A stretch of DNA of 64,000 nucleotides from Hyparrhenia diplandra. Lineage: Eukaryota; Streptophyta; Magnoliopsida; Poales; Poaceae. The DNA lies in the NCBI GenBank assembly GCA_015847255.1, contig JADLZK010012239.1, positions 124,001-188,000 of the forward strand, read 5' to 3'. Below, piece by piece: positions 22,662 through 35,481 of the stretch. Every line of letters starts with the position of its first letter. Position 1 is the stretch's first letter. Under the pieces are notes generated by a model, which saw nothing but the letters and a program-made list of their open reading frames with translations, was not told the DNA's origin and searched no databases. A program made the position numbers and the translations under genes.

Positions 22662-24421
22662 CACTACTACAGATTCGTTCATCACTACCGCCGGCATCAC
22701 TGCCGGAATTACGTCCACCGGCAGTGCTGAACCTCGCCCGACATTGATGAACCGTTCAGGCGCGGGAAAATCAGGAAATCCACGGACTCGACCAATACCG
22801 GCAGTGAAGATTTAGATCACCACCGGGTTGAATCGTTCCCCGACAGTGGTCGTGATGGACACAGATCACTCGCAGGTTTGAAATAAGAACCGATAGCGAT
22901 TTGAAGACCAAAGAACAATCAAAACAAATGATAGAAAAAGAAGATTGCACACGCAAACGAATTAAAAACGACTAGTTCAATATATATTACTAGATAATAT
23001 ATTTACAAACCGATAAAAATAAAAAGAAAGCGGCGCCGCCGCCTCCCTCCTCCTTCCCCGGCCACCGCCTAGGCCGCGTTCCGCCCGCGGCCTTCGGCGC
23101 CGCCCTCGGCGCCTCCGGCCTCTCCTGTATCCCGTGGCGAGGATATCGGCAATGGCTTCGACCTTGAAGGCGTAGAAGTTGGCCTTCTCCACCAACGGCC
23201 CAGCCACCGTTGGCGGGCCGATCGCCGGCCAGTCGTTGAGCTTTGCGGAGCACGTCATAGAGGCGTCGGCGGTGAACTGAAGCTCTGCCATGGTGTAGTT
23301 GCCGGCCATTGTACGTACGTCGATGAAGCTGCCTGGGTGATCGAGGTTATGGAAAGAGAGAGGTTAATTAGCGATGGAGATCGTACCAAATCTGAGGGTG
23401 CCGTGTACAATTATATAGTAACAAGCCATGGAATGCATGCGGTCGATTGTCATTTCTCAAGATGGCGCCATGAAAACATTCAAACAATGACCGACTCATC
23501 CAATGGCCGCCGGCCCGTCTCCCGGCACTCAAAGGGCGACCGCGGCGGCTCTTGGCGTTTGCGCGTGTTTTGATCTCCAATCCCCACGGCAACCAAAGGG
23601 TGACCCGCTCTGGCGTTTGCATGCGTTTCCAATGGCCGCTTCCTCGGCTGCCGCTGCGTTTCCCAAGGCACCCAATCCCGATCCGGGTTTGATCCCCCAC
23701 CGAGCCGTTTTTGACCATTTTTTCAAGAACGGTGCTCGAAGTTTAATAGGATTACCATTGCTATAAATATTGTTCACGAAATTTAATAATATTTATTGCA
23801 TAGCATAGATAGATACTTATCTAAATACACCATTATTATTTTGAAACAAGGAGTGCTTTACATTATTTACCATTGCTACAAGAACGACACGTACCTTTAG
23901 AAGATGATGCCGACGGGGAGGGAGAGAGGGAGCCGAGAAACTTCGCTAATTGTGGCTGGAGCACGAACAAATGATACTCAACTTGCTGTAGCACGTCCAC
24001 AACACTACCGGGCTATTTAAAGAATCAAACTTGTACCGCCCAACGGATAGCTATCACGTTTTTTTTTTCTTTTTTTGACCATGGTAGTAGTAGGAGTAGG
24101 TACAATACTATAGCTGTCACGTTCACTTCGCGTGTTCACAGAGGCCTGTGAGAGCAGTCATGGCGCTCGCGTGGAGAACCGCGTTGCCAGTAGTATTCAC
24201 TGCCGGTTAGGAAACCGACAGTGTCTTCGGAACCGATGAGAAAAGCACGTGGCACCAGCTGCAGCGTCGGCCGGGTTAAATCAATGTCGGTAAAAAAACA
24301 CTGCGGGTGTAGTTTTACAACCGGCGTGTCGATAGATCACCTTTGCCGGTGCAAGCCGCGGCAGTGGTATTCGATATCACTTGCCGGTGAAAACCGAGAC
24401 CCGCAGTGATTTAAAGAATAT
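22662..24421. mobile_element. CACTA-type element, non-autonomous
   Basis: The left end CACTACTACAGATTCG at 22662 has the CACTA terminus and interrupts the mariner transposase. Both ends carry arrays of short subterminal repeats in both orientations, built on CCGGCAGTG (22680-22880 and 24190-24415). The right terminal CACTA is not intact: similarity fades at about 24421. No transposase is visible; one small ORF lies inside. Confidence 0.7.
22977..23309 (-). CDS. Unrecognised 110-codon ORF inside the CACTA element
   Basis: Open from ATG at 23309 to a stop at 22977. The first half (KVEAIADILATGYRRG) looks like ordinary protein; the second half becomes an Arg/Gly-rich run from GC-rich DNA. I recognise no family. 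It may be a captured host exon or chance. There is no supporting neighbour, and codon use is dominated by GC. Confidence 0.25.
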   Translation of the reverse strand: MAGNYTMAELQFTADASMTCSAKLNDWPAIGPPTVAGPLVEKANFYAFKVEAIADILATGYRRGRRRRGRRRRPRAERGLGGGRGRRREAAAPLSFYFYRFVNILSSNIY

Positions 24422-25239
24422 TCAATGGCCGCACAGTTCTCAACTCGGCGGGCTGACCATCGCACCAATCTTTGGCAAGATCGCTGCTGCCCGTCCTCCG
24501 TACAATGGCAGTCACCTCAACCACGGCATCTCTCCTATTTAAACGGCAAGGGGGACGTTATGTTTTGCACCCAGTTTCTTCTCTCTGTTCTTGCATTCTT
24601 GGTTCGTTCACGTAGTTCCTACTCTCTCCTCATAATACAGAGGGCTTAGTTTTGAATTTTAGTATCATGGGTTTTGGATCTAGGAAATCTTTTTCTGCTT
24701 ATTTTCCTTGTTCTTCGTCCTCGATCTTCCTTGCTAGCAGTACTTTCCAGTTTCCTTTAGTCTGTGTCTGAACTGGAGTGACATCTATGTGCTCTCAATT
24801 TTTTTTCTTCACGAGTAATCAATCATGTGTTATTGCCATTTAAATGAAAGGAAATGCAGATACGTTGTTTATGCTCTTTCGGATCAACTTGCTGCAGAGC
24901 TGTTGAAACTTGGGAGGCACATGCAGACATTTTCTCACAGGAAAAAAATGAGGTTGTGAGATGTTATTTGGAGACATGGTGTCTGAATGTGTTGCTTTCT
25001 GTTTCCAGTTCTGAACTTTCAACTTGCAGGTGCCATACATGCTAAACTGGTTTGGGTTGTGCGGGATGCATTTTACACCAATCTTACTATTGGAAGAGTG
25101 AGGGAAATAATCTGACCCTACTTATATTTCCATTATTTTCAGATGTGGATTTTTTTCATGGGTGACAATGTATATGCCATTATGGATCCTGCGGGAACTG
25201 CATGCTCATTCGATAACTCGGCCAAGTCACACTCTGTGG
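24422..25239. other. Intergenic
   Basis: No gene, repeat or terminal structure that I can support. It has ordinary AT-rich composition with short pyrimidine runs (around 24640-24800). Confidence 0.4.
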
Positions 25240-26700
25240 AGTCGGCCGCCACTTGGCCCACACCGAGGCCCTGTTGCACTGCGAGCGCATCAAGGAACGA
25301 CCGCGCCGCACGTGCCATGTGTGCCCTGTGCTCCACCCTCCACCCCTCGCGAGGTCGAGGAGGTCGCTTTCGAGCAAGGATAATAAGCCCAGCCAGCTGC
25401 CGGCTGCAACAAATGCCATGTCACTTGAAGCCATCATCAACATATACCTGTATAATAAGCTAGCTACTAGGTTGGCTGTTACACCTTGTTAATATTGGAT
25501 CGACTAGGGAGCTGTCTAGTGAGTCATCTAGTGGGTGAATCAGGTATATCAAGATCCTATTAGATGATCTACTAGAGTAGAGAGAGATAGCACCACAGCA
25601 GTGAGATCGGGGATGCAGAGGGAGTGCCAAACCAGATCCGGTCGGAGGAGCAGGAGATGCAGAGGATGACGATCCGGCCATGGCGTCCTTGTCGACGTGA
25701 TGCAGTCCGGTGGCGAGGATGCAGTGGCGTCGGCAGACTTCCCGTCACTCAGCGCCACCCTCTAAGATCGGTGTTAGGGTTTGTCGGTGGGGAAGTGGCG
25801 GCTCGGGGAACCTCGTGACTCGAGCTGCCGGCTCCCCACCTATTTAATATGGCAGCGGTGACGAGGGGGCCCACCAGCCATCTTGGGCTAGGCGCCCCCG
25901 ATCAGGGCGCGAGAACCAAGGTGGGCCCATTCGTTGGACTGGGCCTGTGGAGATCAACCTAACACACCTTTCTTTTAAAGATATAAAGTATTTAATACTA
26001 GTAGGTGCATGTCATCCGTTGTGGCCTTATCTTTGTAGCCACTTTGTCAAACACATACCATGGATACAGCTGATGTAGATGGGACGATGTGGAAGAAGCA
26101 CACGGGATCCTGATGCGGCAAAACGCCGGCGTTATCGCTCACACGGGCTGTAAAGTCAGCGTTTTTGCCTCTGGGCCTGCGATTCAGCTGGGCGGATAGC
26201 GGAGCGCCCGCTCCCTTCTCTCTCCACCGTTCTCACTACTCCACGTTGGATTTTGATGACATGGACTATCTTACTGCCTGCTGACTAGGACTTATTATAC
26301 TTGCTCTTAGCAGCAACACTGCACGGGCTGCTAGTGGCTTTGGCTCTAGCTAACCCACGGCCGGTAACGTGGAAGCACACATCTTGCCGCATGATTTTGG
26401 AGGCTTATGAAGCTGCTCGCACGAGCGTCAGCTTCCTTGCTGAAAGCTATATTTTTACGGCGGTAAGGCGAGCTGCGGCGCTCCACCCCTTCAGGACGCC
26501 TAGGCGAGTTAGGCGCGTGGCGAGGCGACGCCATAAGCTGATAAGCATACCCTCACCTACATTAGAGCAGGACAAACATACATTGATATGCACCTCTTTT
26601 TGCTGCCAACTTTAGACTCTTTGCAATCAGCCACTAGCCACTAGGCAGAGCAGTTTATACCCCTGTCCAATTATCCAAGCACAAGCAAACATACAACACC
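25240..26700. repeat. Duplicated segment X, copy 1
   Basis: Two blocks, 25240-25378 and about 26300-26660, match 41628-42070 closely and in the same order and orientation (for example ACACCGAGGCCCTGTTGCAC, and CACATCTTGCCGCATGATTT). The 930 bp between the blocks, absent from the other copy, include a solo LTR. On - the first block reads a partly conserved peptide (VQQGLGVGQVA), which may be a coding relic of an unidentified gene. It marks the flank of the amplified NLR unit. Confidence 0.6.
25487..25964 (+). mobile_element. Solo LTR with 5-bp target duplication
   Basis: 478 bp starting TGTTAATATTGG and ending CAACCTAACA (TG..CA). It is flanked by a perfect 5-bp direct repeat, CACCT at 25482-25486 and 25965-25969. 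There is no interior, so this is an LTR left by recombination. It splits segment X, whose second copy near 41740 lacks it. Confidence 0.85.
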
Positions 26701-26815
26701 ACGCGAGTATAATCCAGAGTTCGGAACAGAGGAAAAGCAGAGGTACTCTGCCTCCGTGAGAGGGTGATGGGCCTGGCCTGCTGCTGCTAGCAGGGGAAGG
26801 AGGTGCAGAGCAGAG

Positions 26816-27305
26816 TGTTGGAACCGAGGATTGACGAACGATCACAATAACAAGAACAATAGACAAAGAAAACTCGGCGACGAACGCCGCGGCGATACAC
26901 GCCTGTATCTTGGCTATTATTAATGAAATACACAACTCGGCTCACACTTGGAATACGAGAGGAGACTCGCCGGGAGACCCACGCCTGCCGGGGCGACGAA
27001 CGCCACAGCGGCGACACTACACCGGACACTCTCTGTTTCTCTCGGCTCAGCTCATACACAAGGATTACATGACCATTTATAGGCCTTGGCAACATGCCAC
27101 ACACGCAACAAAAAAAAAAAAAAAAAAAAAACTGATTTCACCATGCGCACGAACGCTCTCCTCGCAGAGCCGCTGCTCTCCACAAGACTTGGTGTCCAGC
27201 TTGACCGCGGCTCTTGTGCATGCCTCTGTAACCACACGCCGATGGCCATCCCTGCAACACTTAGCTATCTTCGGCCACCACCTAAACTTAGCTAACTTGA
27301 CAACA
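26816..27305 (-). mobile_element. Probable solo LTR, minus orientation
   Basis: 490 bp that read on - from TGTTGTCAAGTTAGC to CGGTTCCAACA. A TATA-like CCTATAAATGG sits mid-way on - and an A-rich ATTTCATTAATAATAG stretch follows, both typical of copia LTRs. It contains a poly(A) run at 27109-27130. The flanks (CAGAG and CATGC) do not match, so no target duplication supports it. Confidence 0.45.
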
Positions 27306-28316
27306 CATGCATGAGATCAAGTGCACCTACACTCTGCATCTCCACACACCCGTCGCAACTCACGCACCATCGTCAACCCAGCCTGACATACCATGCACGA
27401 ACATGGCGTGGTTAACGCTAACACAGAGCCCATGTAGGAAGGGAAGCAGGCATTCCTCGACGGGCACAGGTTGGAGGCGCGGATCGGCGAGCGAGGACGT
27501 ACTGGTTGACTTTCGGGTGCTGTCTGCAGCGGACCAACATTATCCGTTGACGAAGCTTATCCGATGACGGGACTACCGGAGTCATCGACTCATCATTGGC
27601 CTGTTGTGTGTCCCTCGGCTATATCAGCGCTGCAAACAGCACACAGAACAGATCGCGGCATTCCTAGTCACGCACGCCCCACGAGCACTGCTCTGTGCAC
27701 GACAACTGAAATGCCGAAACCAGAGCTGCTACACCATTCCACTTTCAAATCGAGATACTACTAGTTGCAGTGTAGTGCGTGTGTGGGTGCGCAGCAGAAT
27801 CCGCCTGTCGAAATCTCCACTAATTTATCCGAGGACAATTTCCTTCACTTGGAACGAGTCTTTACAATGCATATGTCGAAATCTCAGATCAATTCACAAA
27901 ACGAGAGTATTCCAGTTGCAATTCAGCCAAAGCCAACTTGACTCGAGAATTGGGCAGGCTGATACTCAGCATTGTCACAAAGGTCTTTGTATATAAGAAG
28001 GTAAGAGAATACACTGATTGCCCACTATCCAAATATGTTTTTTAAATAAACAAAGAACAAGAGAGATGGGGAGTGAAATGTCTCACCCATTAGCAACGTG
28101 CATGTTTATTACAAATAAGGAAGTCCTCAACGACTTGTAAGCACTACTAGTAGCACATAGATAGGAGATCTGACGATACATGGCGTACACATAACTGGAT
28201 GGGTGCATACAAAAGTAGTTCCATTTGTCTGAATAATGTATCTAGAGGCCAAGCAAAATACTTAATTGAATCTATCATCGAAGGCCAAAGCATCAGCATG
28301 TCAACTCATCGGCTGA
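27306..28316. other. Intergenic, left flank of unit 2
   Basis: No gene recognised. From about 27880 the sequence is homologous to 10560-10860 and leads into the 3' end of the second TOPLESS fragment. Confidence 0.5.
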
Positions 28317-30873
28317 TCAGACACTCGGTTGGCTATCACCACCACTGCTGCTGACATCATTGGGTGGGCATTGTTCTGAAGAGGTGTCGCTCCCCACTTG
28401 TTCATCGTCTGTATCCAACGGCTCCAGCACATAAACTGCACCATCACTCATGCCCACTGCAATTTGGTTAGGCTTCCAAGGATGTGCGGTGACAACCGTG
28501 GGATAGACAGTTACACCACCGCTGGAAACAAGAGAGGTAACAGAAACAAGACACTGGTTACCAGAGTTTAAAGTACTACTCAAACAAAAATAGAAACTGC
28601 TTGAAGCTAAACATACCTGGATACTGAAGATGGTATGTAGGCAGAGGGTGCTATCCTGCACTGTAACGTAAGAGATTCTGCCTCAAATATTCCAATTGCA
28701 CCATCACGAAATCCGGCATAGACCAACGAACAGCCAACTGAGTATACTGCATTTGAAATTGGAGCAGGGAGTGCTTCTCTTGGGAACCACTGCATTATCA
28801 AGTTACGGAATGTTAAATATCTGTGTTATTGTGTTTAGTACAAGGCATCGGATCATTCTATGGGCATGACATAAATCATGTCATATGTTAGTACTCTGGT
28901 TTGATAGTCGAGATTGCAAATGACAAGTAACAGATGGAAATATATTGTTATGATGAAAATGTTGTGAATTACCGAACACAAGCATTCCAGTTGACAATCA
29001 TAGATCGCCAGTTGGCTCTCATGAACTACTAAAAGATGCATCTCATCATAGTGAAATTGCACCATTGTATCACCAACTAAAGCACTGGAACCATTAGATG
29101 GATGTTTGATGTATCTCGATTTAATCTTCTCCCAAGCATCAATGCTCCAAACACATAGCTGCAACTTTGATTTCATTAATAAAAAAAAAAAAAACAAATT
29201 GTTTGGTCCAATTTTTTTATATATATTAGAAGGCGTCATATTATAATGCACACCTGAGCATCTGCACCTGAAGATACAAGCAACTCCATTGATTTCGAAA
29301 ATGCTAGTCCAGTTATCCTTTTTGATGACCTTGAAGCACAACTTCAGCCTGTGCAATTCGGATAAGGTAATTTGATATGTTAGCGTATCAATATTAAATA
29401 TAAACTAATCAGCAATTAGTACATTAAGCATGATTTTCCACATAGGAAGAATCTATTATCTTTAAGGAATTCTCGTATCTTTAAGTGTCTAGCTGACAAC
29501 ATATGTTGGTTTATGAAGTCTTTTGGGGTCAAACAACGAGGTACTTACTACTCTTCATAGTGTTGCTAAGTGATACCACAAACTTGCGATAGATTACATC
29601 TACCTTGTGGTATCTCCTCAAAGTCCCCAAAATTATATAATTTGTTATGTCAAAAGAACATAAGTAAAAAGATGAAAGGATATAGGTATTTTACGATGGG
29701 TAGATTACCACATTTCCAGTGAGAACCATATATAACGTGTTTTTCCGATACTCTGAGATTCACGGAAACAGGAGATCACATATTCACGTTTTAATACTCA
29801 CTTTAGCTGGCATGGTATTGTAGATATGAATTGAAGAGTCCGCCGTTCCAATAGCCAAGAGATTATTGCTATTTGGGTGGATTGCAAGGAAAGTTGCAGG
29901 AGGTGGAGGTGCCAAGAAAGAATGCTTGAACTGTAAGAGATTCCACAAAATCAATGAAGAAGCCAAAGAAAGTCCACGAAATAAAAATTATTTTATAGAA
30001 GTAATGCATGGTTTGTAAGAGATCAAACATGGAATTAACTACTTATAGACAACTAAAGAAGGCATACCACGAATATCTTCATGTCGAAAAACTTGACTTG
30101 ACCATCAGAAACAAAAAATTAGATAGCCATCCTTAGATAGTGCAGTGCAGGTTGTTGCTTCTTCAGGGTTGCTTCCATCAATAGTGTCGTTTGTCATTAG
30201 AATGCCACTTTTCGGATGCCATAATACAGGTGGGATAAATTTGGACGACTAACGAAGTAGATGAATGGTTTTCAGAAAACAACCATACAGAACTGCATTG
30301 TTGCGATCAAAACAAGCTAGTGGTCCTGACAAACTTACCTTGCCCCGTGAATTCTTGTCACCCTGCTCCCATTTCCACAGCTTATGAACAGCATTGGAGC
30401 TGACAGCCAAAAGTGCCATCCCATAATGTATGTATAGCAAGCACATAACCTATGTAGAAAACAAATAAAACACAATGCTAATCAGAATTTTTATATATAT
30501 AGACATGGGAGTAACTACTCACTAGGAGTAGAAAAAAATTTCCCTTCCCGCCGAGGAATATACTGCGGTAGGAGGAGGGAGTAGCTACTCCTAGGGAGTA
30601 CAAAAGATTTACCCTCACTCTAAATATGGTCATAACAGTCTTAAATTCTATCAAACCGTTTGGTTTGTGCTATGTCACCAAAATCATAGGCACATCAACA
30701 CATAGTGATGTGTGTTATTCCTTGCATTAAATAAACGTTATTGAACATACTTTTGCTTGAAGATGCTTCCGGATCTGGCATACACAGTATTTGAATATCT
30801 TCTGAGCCAACGATGTCTGCCAATTTCAGGACTTAATTAATAACTCAGGGGCTCTGCTCATTTCCAAACATAC
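28317..30873 (-). pseudogene. TOPLESS-related corepressor fragment, copy 2
   Basis: The same seven exons as copy 1: 30873-30751, 30449-30068, 29930-29802, 29348-29254, 29158-28973, 28789-28617 and 28521-28317. Landmarks: SSNAVHKLWKWEQ, APPPPATFLAIHPN, HLLVVHESQLAIYD, AHPWKPNQIAVGMSDGAVYVLEP. The tail is longer than in copy 1 (ends SSSGGDSQPSV). Defects: a missing base after LLIKS in exon 1, length change in exon 2 (382 against 369 bp), and the 95-bp exon 4 with the same one-base shortage as copy 1. Exons 3, 5, 6 and 7 are open. The first propeller and the N-terminal repressor-binding domains are absent. It lies downstream of NLR 2 on the same strand. Confidence 0.85.
30505..30612. mobile_element. 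Small copy-specific insertion
   Basis: About 105 bp present in unit 2 between TOPLESS exons 1 and 2 and absent at the matching site in unit 1 (near 13285). Its ends contain GGGAGTAACTACTC and GAGTAGCTACTCC, an imperfect inverted repeat, so it is probably a tiny MITE. No target duplication identified. Confidence 0.4.
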
Positions 30874-31690
30874 CTAACATTTGTTTCATACGGTTAGGAA
30901 ATAAATATGTTAAACTGCAAGGAAAAATAGAAAGAAGCATATGCACACTCAGTTGGGCACGCAACACTCATGAGTCATGAGTCCCTTGTCAGTCGTACCA
31001 TATACATATTTCCTTTTTTTCACGATAACAATATACATATTTCAAAATTGTGGTCCTTTTTCATGCGTTTTTTTACGGTCCTTGAGTAGTCAAGTGCCAC
31101 ACTTCGTAGTGTTAATTTGTAGTTGGGGTTATGTATCCGGGCTTTAGGGAAATTGTGAGGATTGATTTGTAGCAATATATGTCTTTCACATACAACTAGG
31201 AAAAACTAACCCTTTTTTGAATTGCAATTCCAAAATGTATTAGAATGTAAATTATTTTTTTGCAAAAATCTGAGTAAAAAAAGACTTACTTTTTAAATTA
31301 CATTCTTATTTTTTAGCAAATTAAGACCTACTTTCCATTTATTAACTAATCATCATTAATGACATTGATGATAATGTTTGATTAGGAAATAAAATGAGGG
31401 TACACATGTCTTTTATATGTTCTCTCTTAATTTGTCTTAAAGTTTTTAGAATGCATTATATTAAGGAGTAGGAGTAGGACATCCCCAATAGGGAGGAAAA
31501 ACAATAAATTAGGAAGCTTATTATACCTACTTTACTACTAGGAGGTAGTAAATAAGGTCGATAGCAGTAACACCCAGCAGTAAGTGGGCCACTAGGATAC
31601 ATGCATGCAAGTGAGAACGAGTTGAATGGTTTTTTCTTTCTATGGGCTGGCCTTATTACTTGGTTTTGGCATATACACACTGTAAATTTA

Positions 31691-31948
31691 GAGCCTGTTT
31701 GGTGGAAGGAGCACCGGCTCCGGCCCGATACTGTAGACATACTGTAGTGGTAGGAGGAGGAGCTGGAGAAGCCACGAAATCGTCGCTCCGCGGCTCCGAT
31801 GAACAGCAGCTAGTGTCAGTGAGAGTAGAGGAAGTAGAGAGATAAAAACAGCTCCTGTAAATAGTATTGATACAGTGTTTTGTCAGGTGAACAGTGCCCT
31901 TTATCAGTGCCGGAGCCGGAGCTGGTGCTCCTTCCGCCAAACAGGTCC
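31691..31948. mobile_element. Tourist-like MITE absent from unit 1
   Basis: 258 bp flanked by TTA at 31688-31690 and 31949-31951. Long inverted ends: CCTGTTTGGTGGAAGGAGCA at the left and the complementary TGCTCCTTCCGCCAAACAGG at the right. Unit 1 has the empty site AAATTTAGAGTAACTA near 14835, so the insertion came after the duplication. Confidence 0.85.
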
Positions 31949-32296
31949 TTAGAGTTACTATTAGGATGCCTGGAATAGTAAGAGTTAGGGATATCAAATT
32001 TAGAGATGGAGCAAGGACTAACAATAACTAATTTCCCTAAAGAAAACTACTTTGGCTGAGAAACTGGTAGCAGCTATAGCTAGATTCCATTATTCCTATT
32101 GCGTGAGGTTCCTGGAAAGGTAACCTTCACAACTGAAGCAAGGCGTGAGCGTGGATTTGAGATGAATAAACATTTCATTGTGCCTATGTATTGCAAAGAT
32201 TTAATTTGAAAGCATGCATGAATATAATTCCTGGGTCAACAATATAATATAACGTGGATGCAATTAATGCATGCATGATCAGTTCATCATACGTAC

Positions 32297-35200
32297 CTCT
32301 AACTGGAGTTCTGACATCATATTTTCATCATCCACCCTGTCCAATTCAAGTGTGGGGATGTTTTGGATGGACTGCAGCCGCGTGCTTCAACGCAGCCTCC
32401 GCTTCCTCCACCTCCGGAAAACGGGCACCTTTACAGTTCAATAAGGCCGTGACTCTCTGGAGTGAACTTCTTCCGAGGTTTTGGAAGCCAAGCATCTTTT
32501 CAAAACTAAGGTGCAGGTTCTCGTCTTTTAGGGACCGCACATAGACACAAAAATAAAGGGCTTCAAGACTTGGCATGATAGTATTAGATGATTCTACCGG
32601 CCTGCTGTTGTTGCACTCGGTGCCGCGAAGATCAAACCTGAGAGATGAACCACGTATATCTAAGAATCTCAACTTGCGAAAGTAGCCAACTCCTTCATCA
32701 GTAGAAATCTTTAAGCTAACTACTGATTTTTGCCATTGTATGTATGCAGTATGAGGGAACTAAGCTCTGGCAACTTGGCAAGGGTTTCCATGTCCTGGTC
32801 ATTCACAACTACCAGCTGCACATTCAGATAGGAGAGGTTTGGAGCAAAGGACGAGTTAATCCATGCCGGCAGTCTAGAGAACACCAAGCAGCTCTCCAAA
32901 TGCAGGAAACGGAGATGCTGACAGGAGACCCATCCCGCATCAGTGATCACCCTCTCAAAAGTAATAAAGCGCCAGAATGTAATTTCAAGTTCTTTGATAT
33001 GGTTTAGATGGCCCAGGGACTCTACCAAAAAACTCTCCATGCTGTCACTCGTATCAATTATAGTCCTGAACACCCTCAGTTCCTTCAGTAGGCTCAACCC
33101 CTTCACTAACTGCATTGCATTTCGACCTTTAAAAGGCACACACAGCTCTTGCAATGATGTCAGCTTACCGATCAAACCAGCTGGCACTCTTGTGTCCATC
33201 ATTACTCGTAGGCAAACAAGTTGGGTCAGAAGTCCCACCTCCTTTGGAAGCTCGCGTACCCAGCTGTGACATAAATCCAGTGTTTGCAGAAACCTCAAAT
33301 ATCTTAGATCCCTAGGCAGCTTAGTGATAGAGACTCCCTGTATTCTGAGGTACCTCAAGTGAAGCAAACACCCAAGATGAACCAACACATCTGTGTCACA
33401 GACTTGGTAAACAGAACATACCATTTCTACAACACGTAAAAATGTGAGCTGCGGAAATAATGCAACAAAGTTACACTGACTGGCAAAGATGGATCTCACT
33501 TTGTCCACAACGATATTAGCCAGCTGACCAATGTTGTCCTCTTCAACAGACTGTAGGTCTAACCTGCGAGAAATGCTCCCTTGAGGTTTCTCTCGCTCAC
33601 CCCATTCAGTACAGTGACAAAATTTTCTTCACTCGAAATTTGATGTATCAAATCAAGCACCATATCATGAACCGAGCATGCATCAATGTACCCTTCATGC
33701 AATTTCTCCTGTGGCTGGATCATGCTTCTATTTATCAGTTCATTGAAGAACCTCTCCCCGAGCTCAAATAATGATCCTACACCAGCTGCTGCTGCTTGTT
33801 CCTCATAGATGAATCCTTCAGCAACCCATAACCAAATCAACCTATTTTTCTCTATGATACTATCTTCCGGAAATAAGCCTAGATACAATAAGCAAGATTT
33901 TAGATGTGAAGGCAGATCATAGTAGCTAAAAGATAATATCCTTCTGGTATTATGTACATCGTCGTTGCCCTTATGCCCAAATCCAATTGAGTTGTACACC
34001 TCAGACCAGTCTTCCCCTATTTTCTTGGCTAACAAACTGGCTATTGTAATGATAGCTAGTGGCACACCACCACATTTCTTCAAAATTTTTCACATGTCTC
34101 AGCGGAAGGAGCATCAAAATACTTCCCTTCACCATCAACTATTCTTGCGTAAAAATAAGTTTTTGGAGTTGTCATGAGAAAGTGGCTGAATTTTGTAAGC
34201 TTCACCATACGTGGCAACTTCAGAAATACGAGTAGTGATCACAAGTCTACTTCAGAATCACTTCCTTGCAGAGCACATCTGATCAATTCCCAGGACTTCT
34301 TGTCCCATATATCATCAATAACAATGAAGTACCTACGTATTCACAAGAATGTAGAAAAAATGGTAAATAAAAATATGAGGCATTATTTATAGAGTTCTTT
34401 TTATATACCTATATCACTATTTTGTTATATTCCTTTCATCATTTTCCTTTAATAAAATAAAACTTTTAGAAAGGAACATATTAATATCCTAGTAGCTTAC
34501 CAATGCATATATTAATAAATTAAATGAGATATAAAGAGAACGAAATGTTCAGTTCCATGATCTAAGCGGCTATAATTATGTCATAGTAAGGCCGTGATGA
34601 TTAGCAATGATTAATGAATCGGTGATTAGCTCATACCTCTTTTTCCTTGACGAATTCGTTGATTTCATCCATGAGTTGTTTCTCGTCCAAACCCTTTAAT
34701 CTGGAATGAGTGTAAGTTTCCTTATCAAGGGCTATGAGAATGTCTCTAAAGACTTTCTTGACGTCGATTCTGACCCACAGGAACAAAAGCCCGGCATTTG
34801 TAACGTGGTTTAAGGTGGTCATAGACAGCTTTTGGCAAGAGTGGTCTTGCCTAGCCCTCCAAATCCAAAGATAGAGAGGATCTTCATCTTTGTAGTACTA
34901 GACAGATCCACATCGCCGTCCCCTAGGGACAACTTTTTTATGAGCTCATCCCTCGGTCCCTCGATACCAACAAGCTCGGTCGTGCTTTTGTATAGATTCA
35001 GGATGCGAGGGTCGATGGTGTTTGCAGCTCCAGGTTTGGCACCAATGCCATCAAGTGTGTACATGCCTCGCCTAGCTGCCACCTCTTGAATCTTCTGGTT
35101 GATGTCATCTATTAGGCTAGAGATCTTGTGGCGAGCCTTGCTCTTCTTGAAAAGCCCGCCAACCTTTTTCTCGCGCGCCGGAGCTTATGTGTCTCGGGGA

Positions 35201-35481
35201 GGCTCATCGGGGTCTTCCACGCGCGCACCAGGAATGTGTCGACGATGTCTTCCATGTCGTAGGATGCCTCCTGACTTCACTCGCCCAGAGTCTGACCAGC
35301 TCGTCGAGCTGGTCTCGTGGAACTATCGCCGATCTTGCGGAGGACGGCGTCGCGCCGCCTCGAGCTCCCGTGTGAGCTTTTGGATCTTCTGCTTCACGCC
35401 CTTCAGCAGGCCGTACTCCTGCTGGACCAGCTCGCCCAGCTTGAGGAGCAGGCTCCCCATCGCCCCCGTCGCCAGCTCCAT
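32297..35481 (-). pseudogene. CC-NB-LRR resistance gene homologue, copy 2
   Basis: ATG at 35481; exon 1 to 34637; exon 2 from 34332. Exon 1 encodes the coiled coil (LGELVQQEYGLLKGVKQKIQ, MEDIVDTFLV) and keeps a full P-loop GFGGLGKTTLAK. Exon 2 has VIDDIWDKKSW, KKCGGVPLAI, the uninterrupted LFPEDSIIEKNRLIWLWVAEGF block, CSVHDMVLDLI and the LRRs. Frameshifts: after ELEAARR near 35345, just after the P-loop, after the kinase-2 segment near 34250, near 34087, near 33560, near 32735, and at the extreme 3' end (an extra C near 32352). The end aligns with copy 1 and has the same donor GAG|GTACGT at 32297/32296. The TOPLESS fragment lies 1.4 kb downstream. Function as in copy 1; this allele cannot make a full protein as written. 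Confidence 0.87.
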
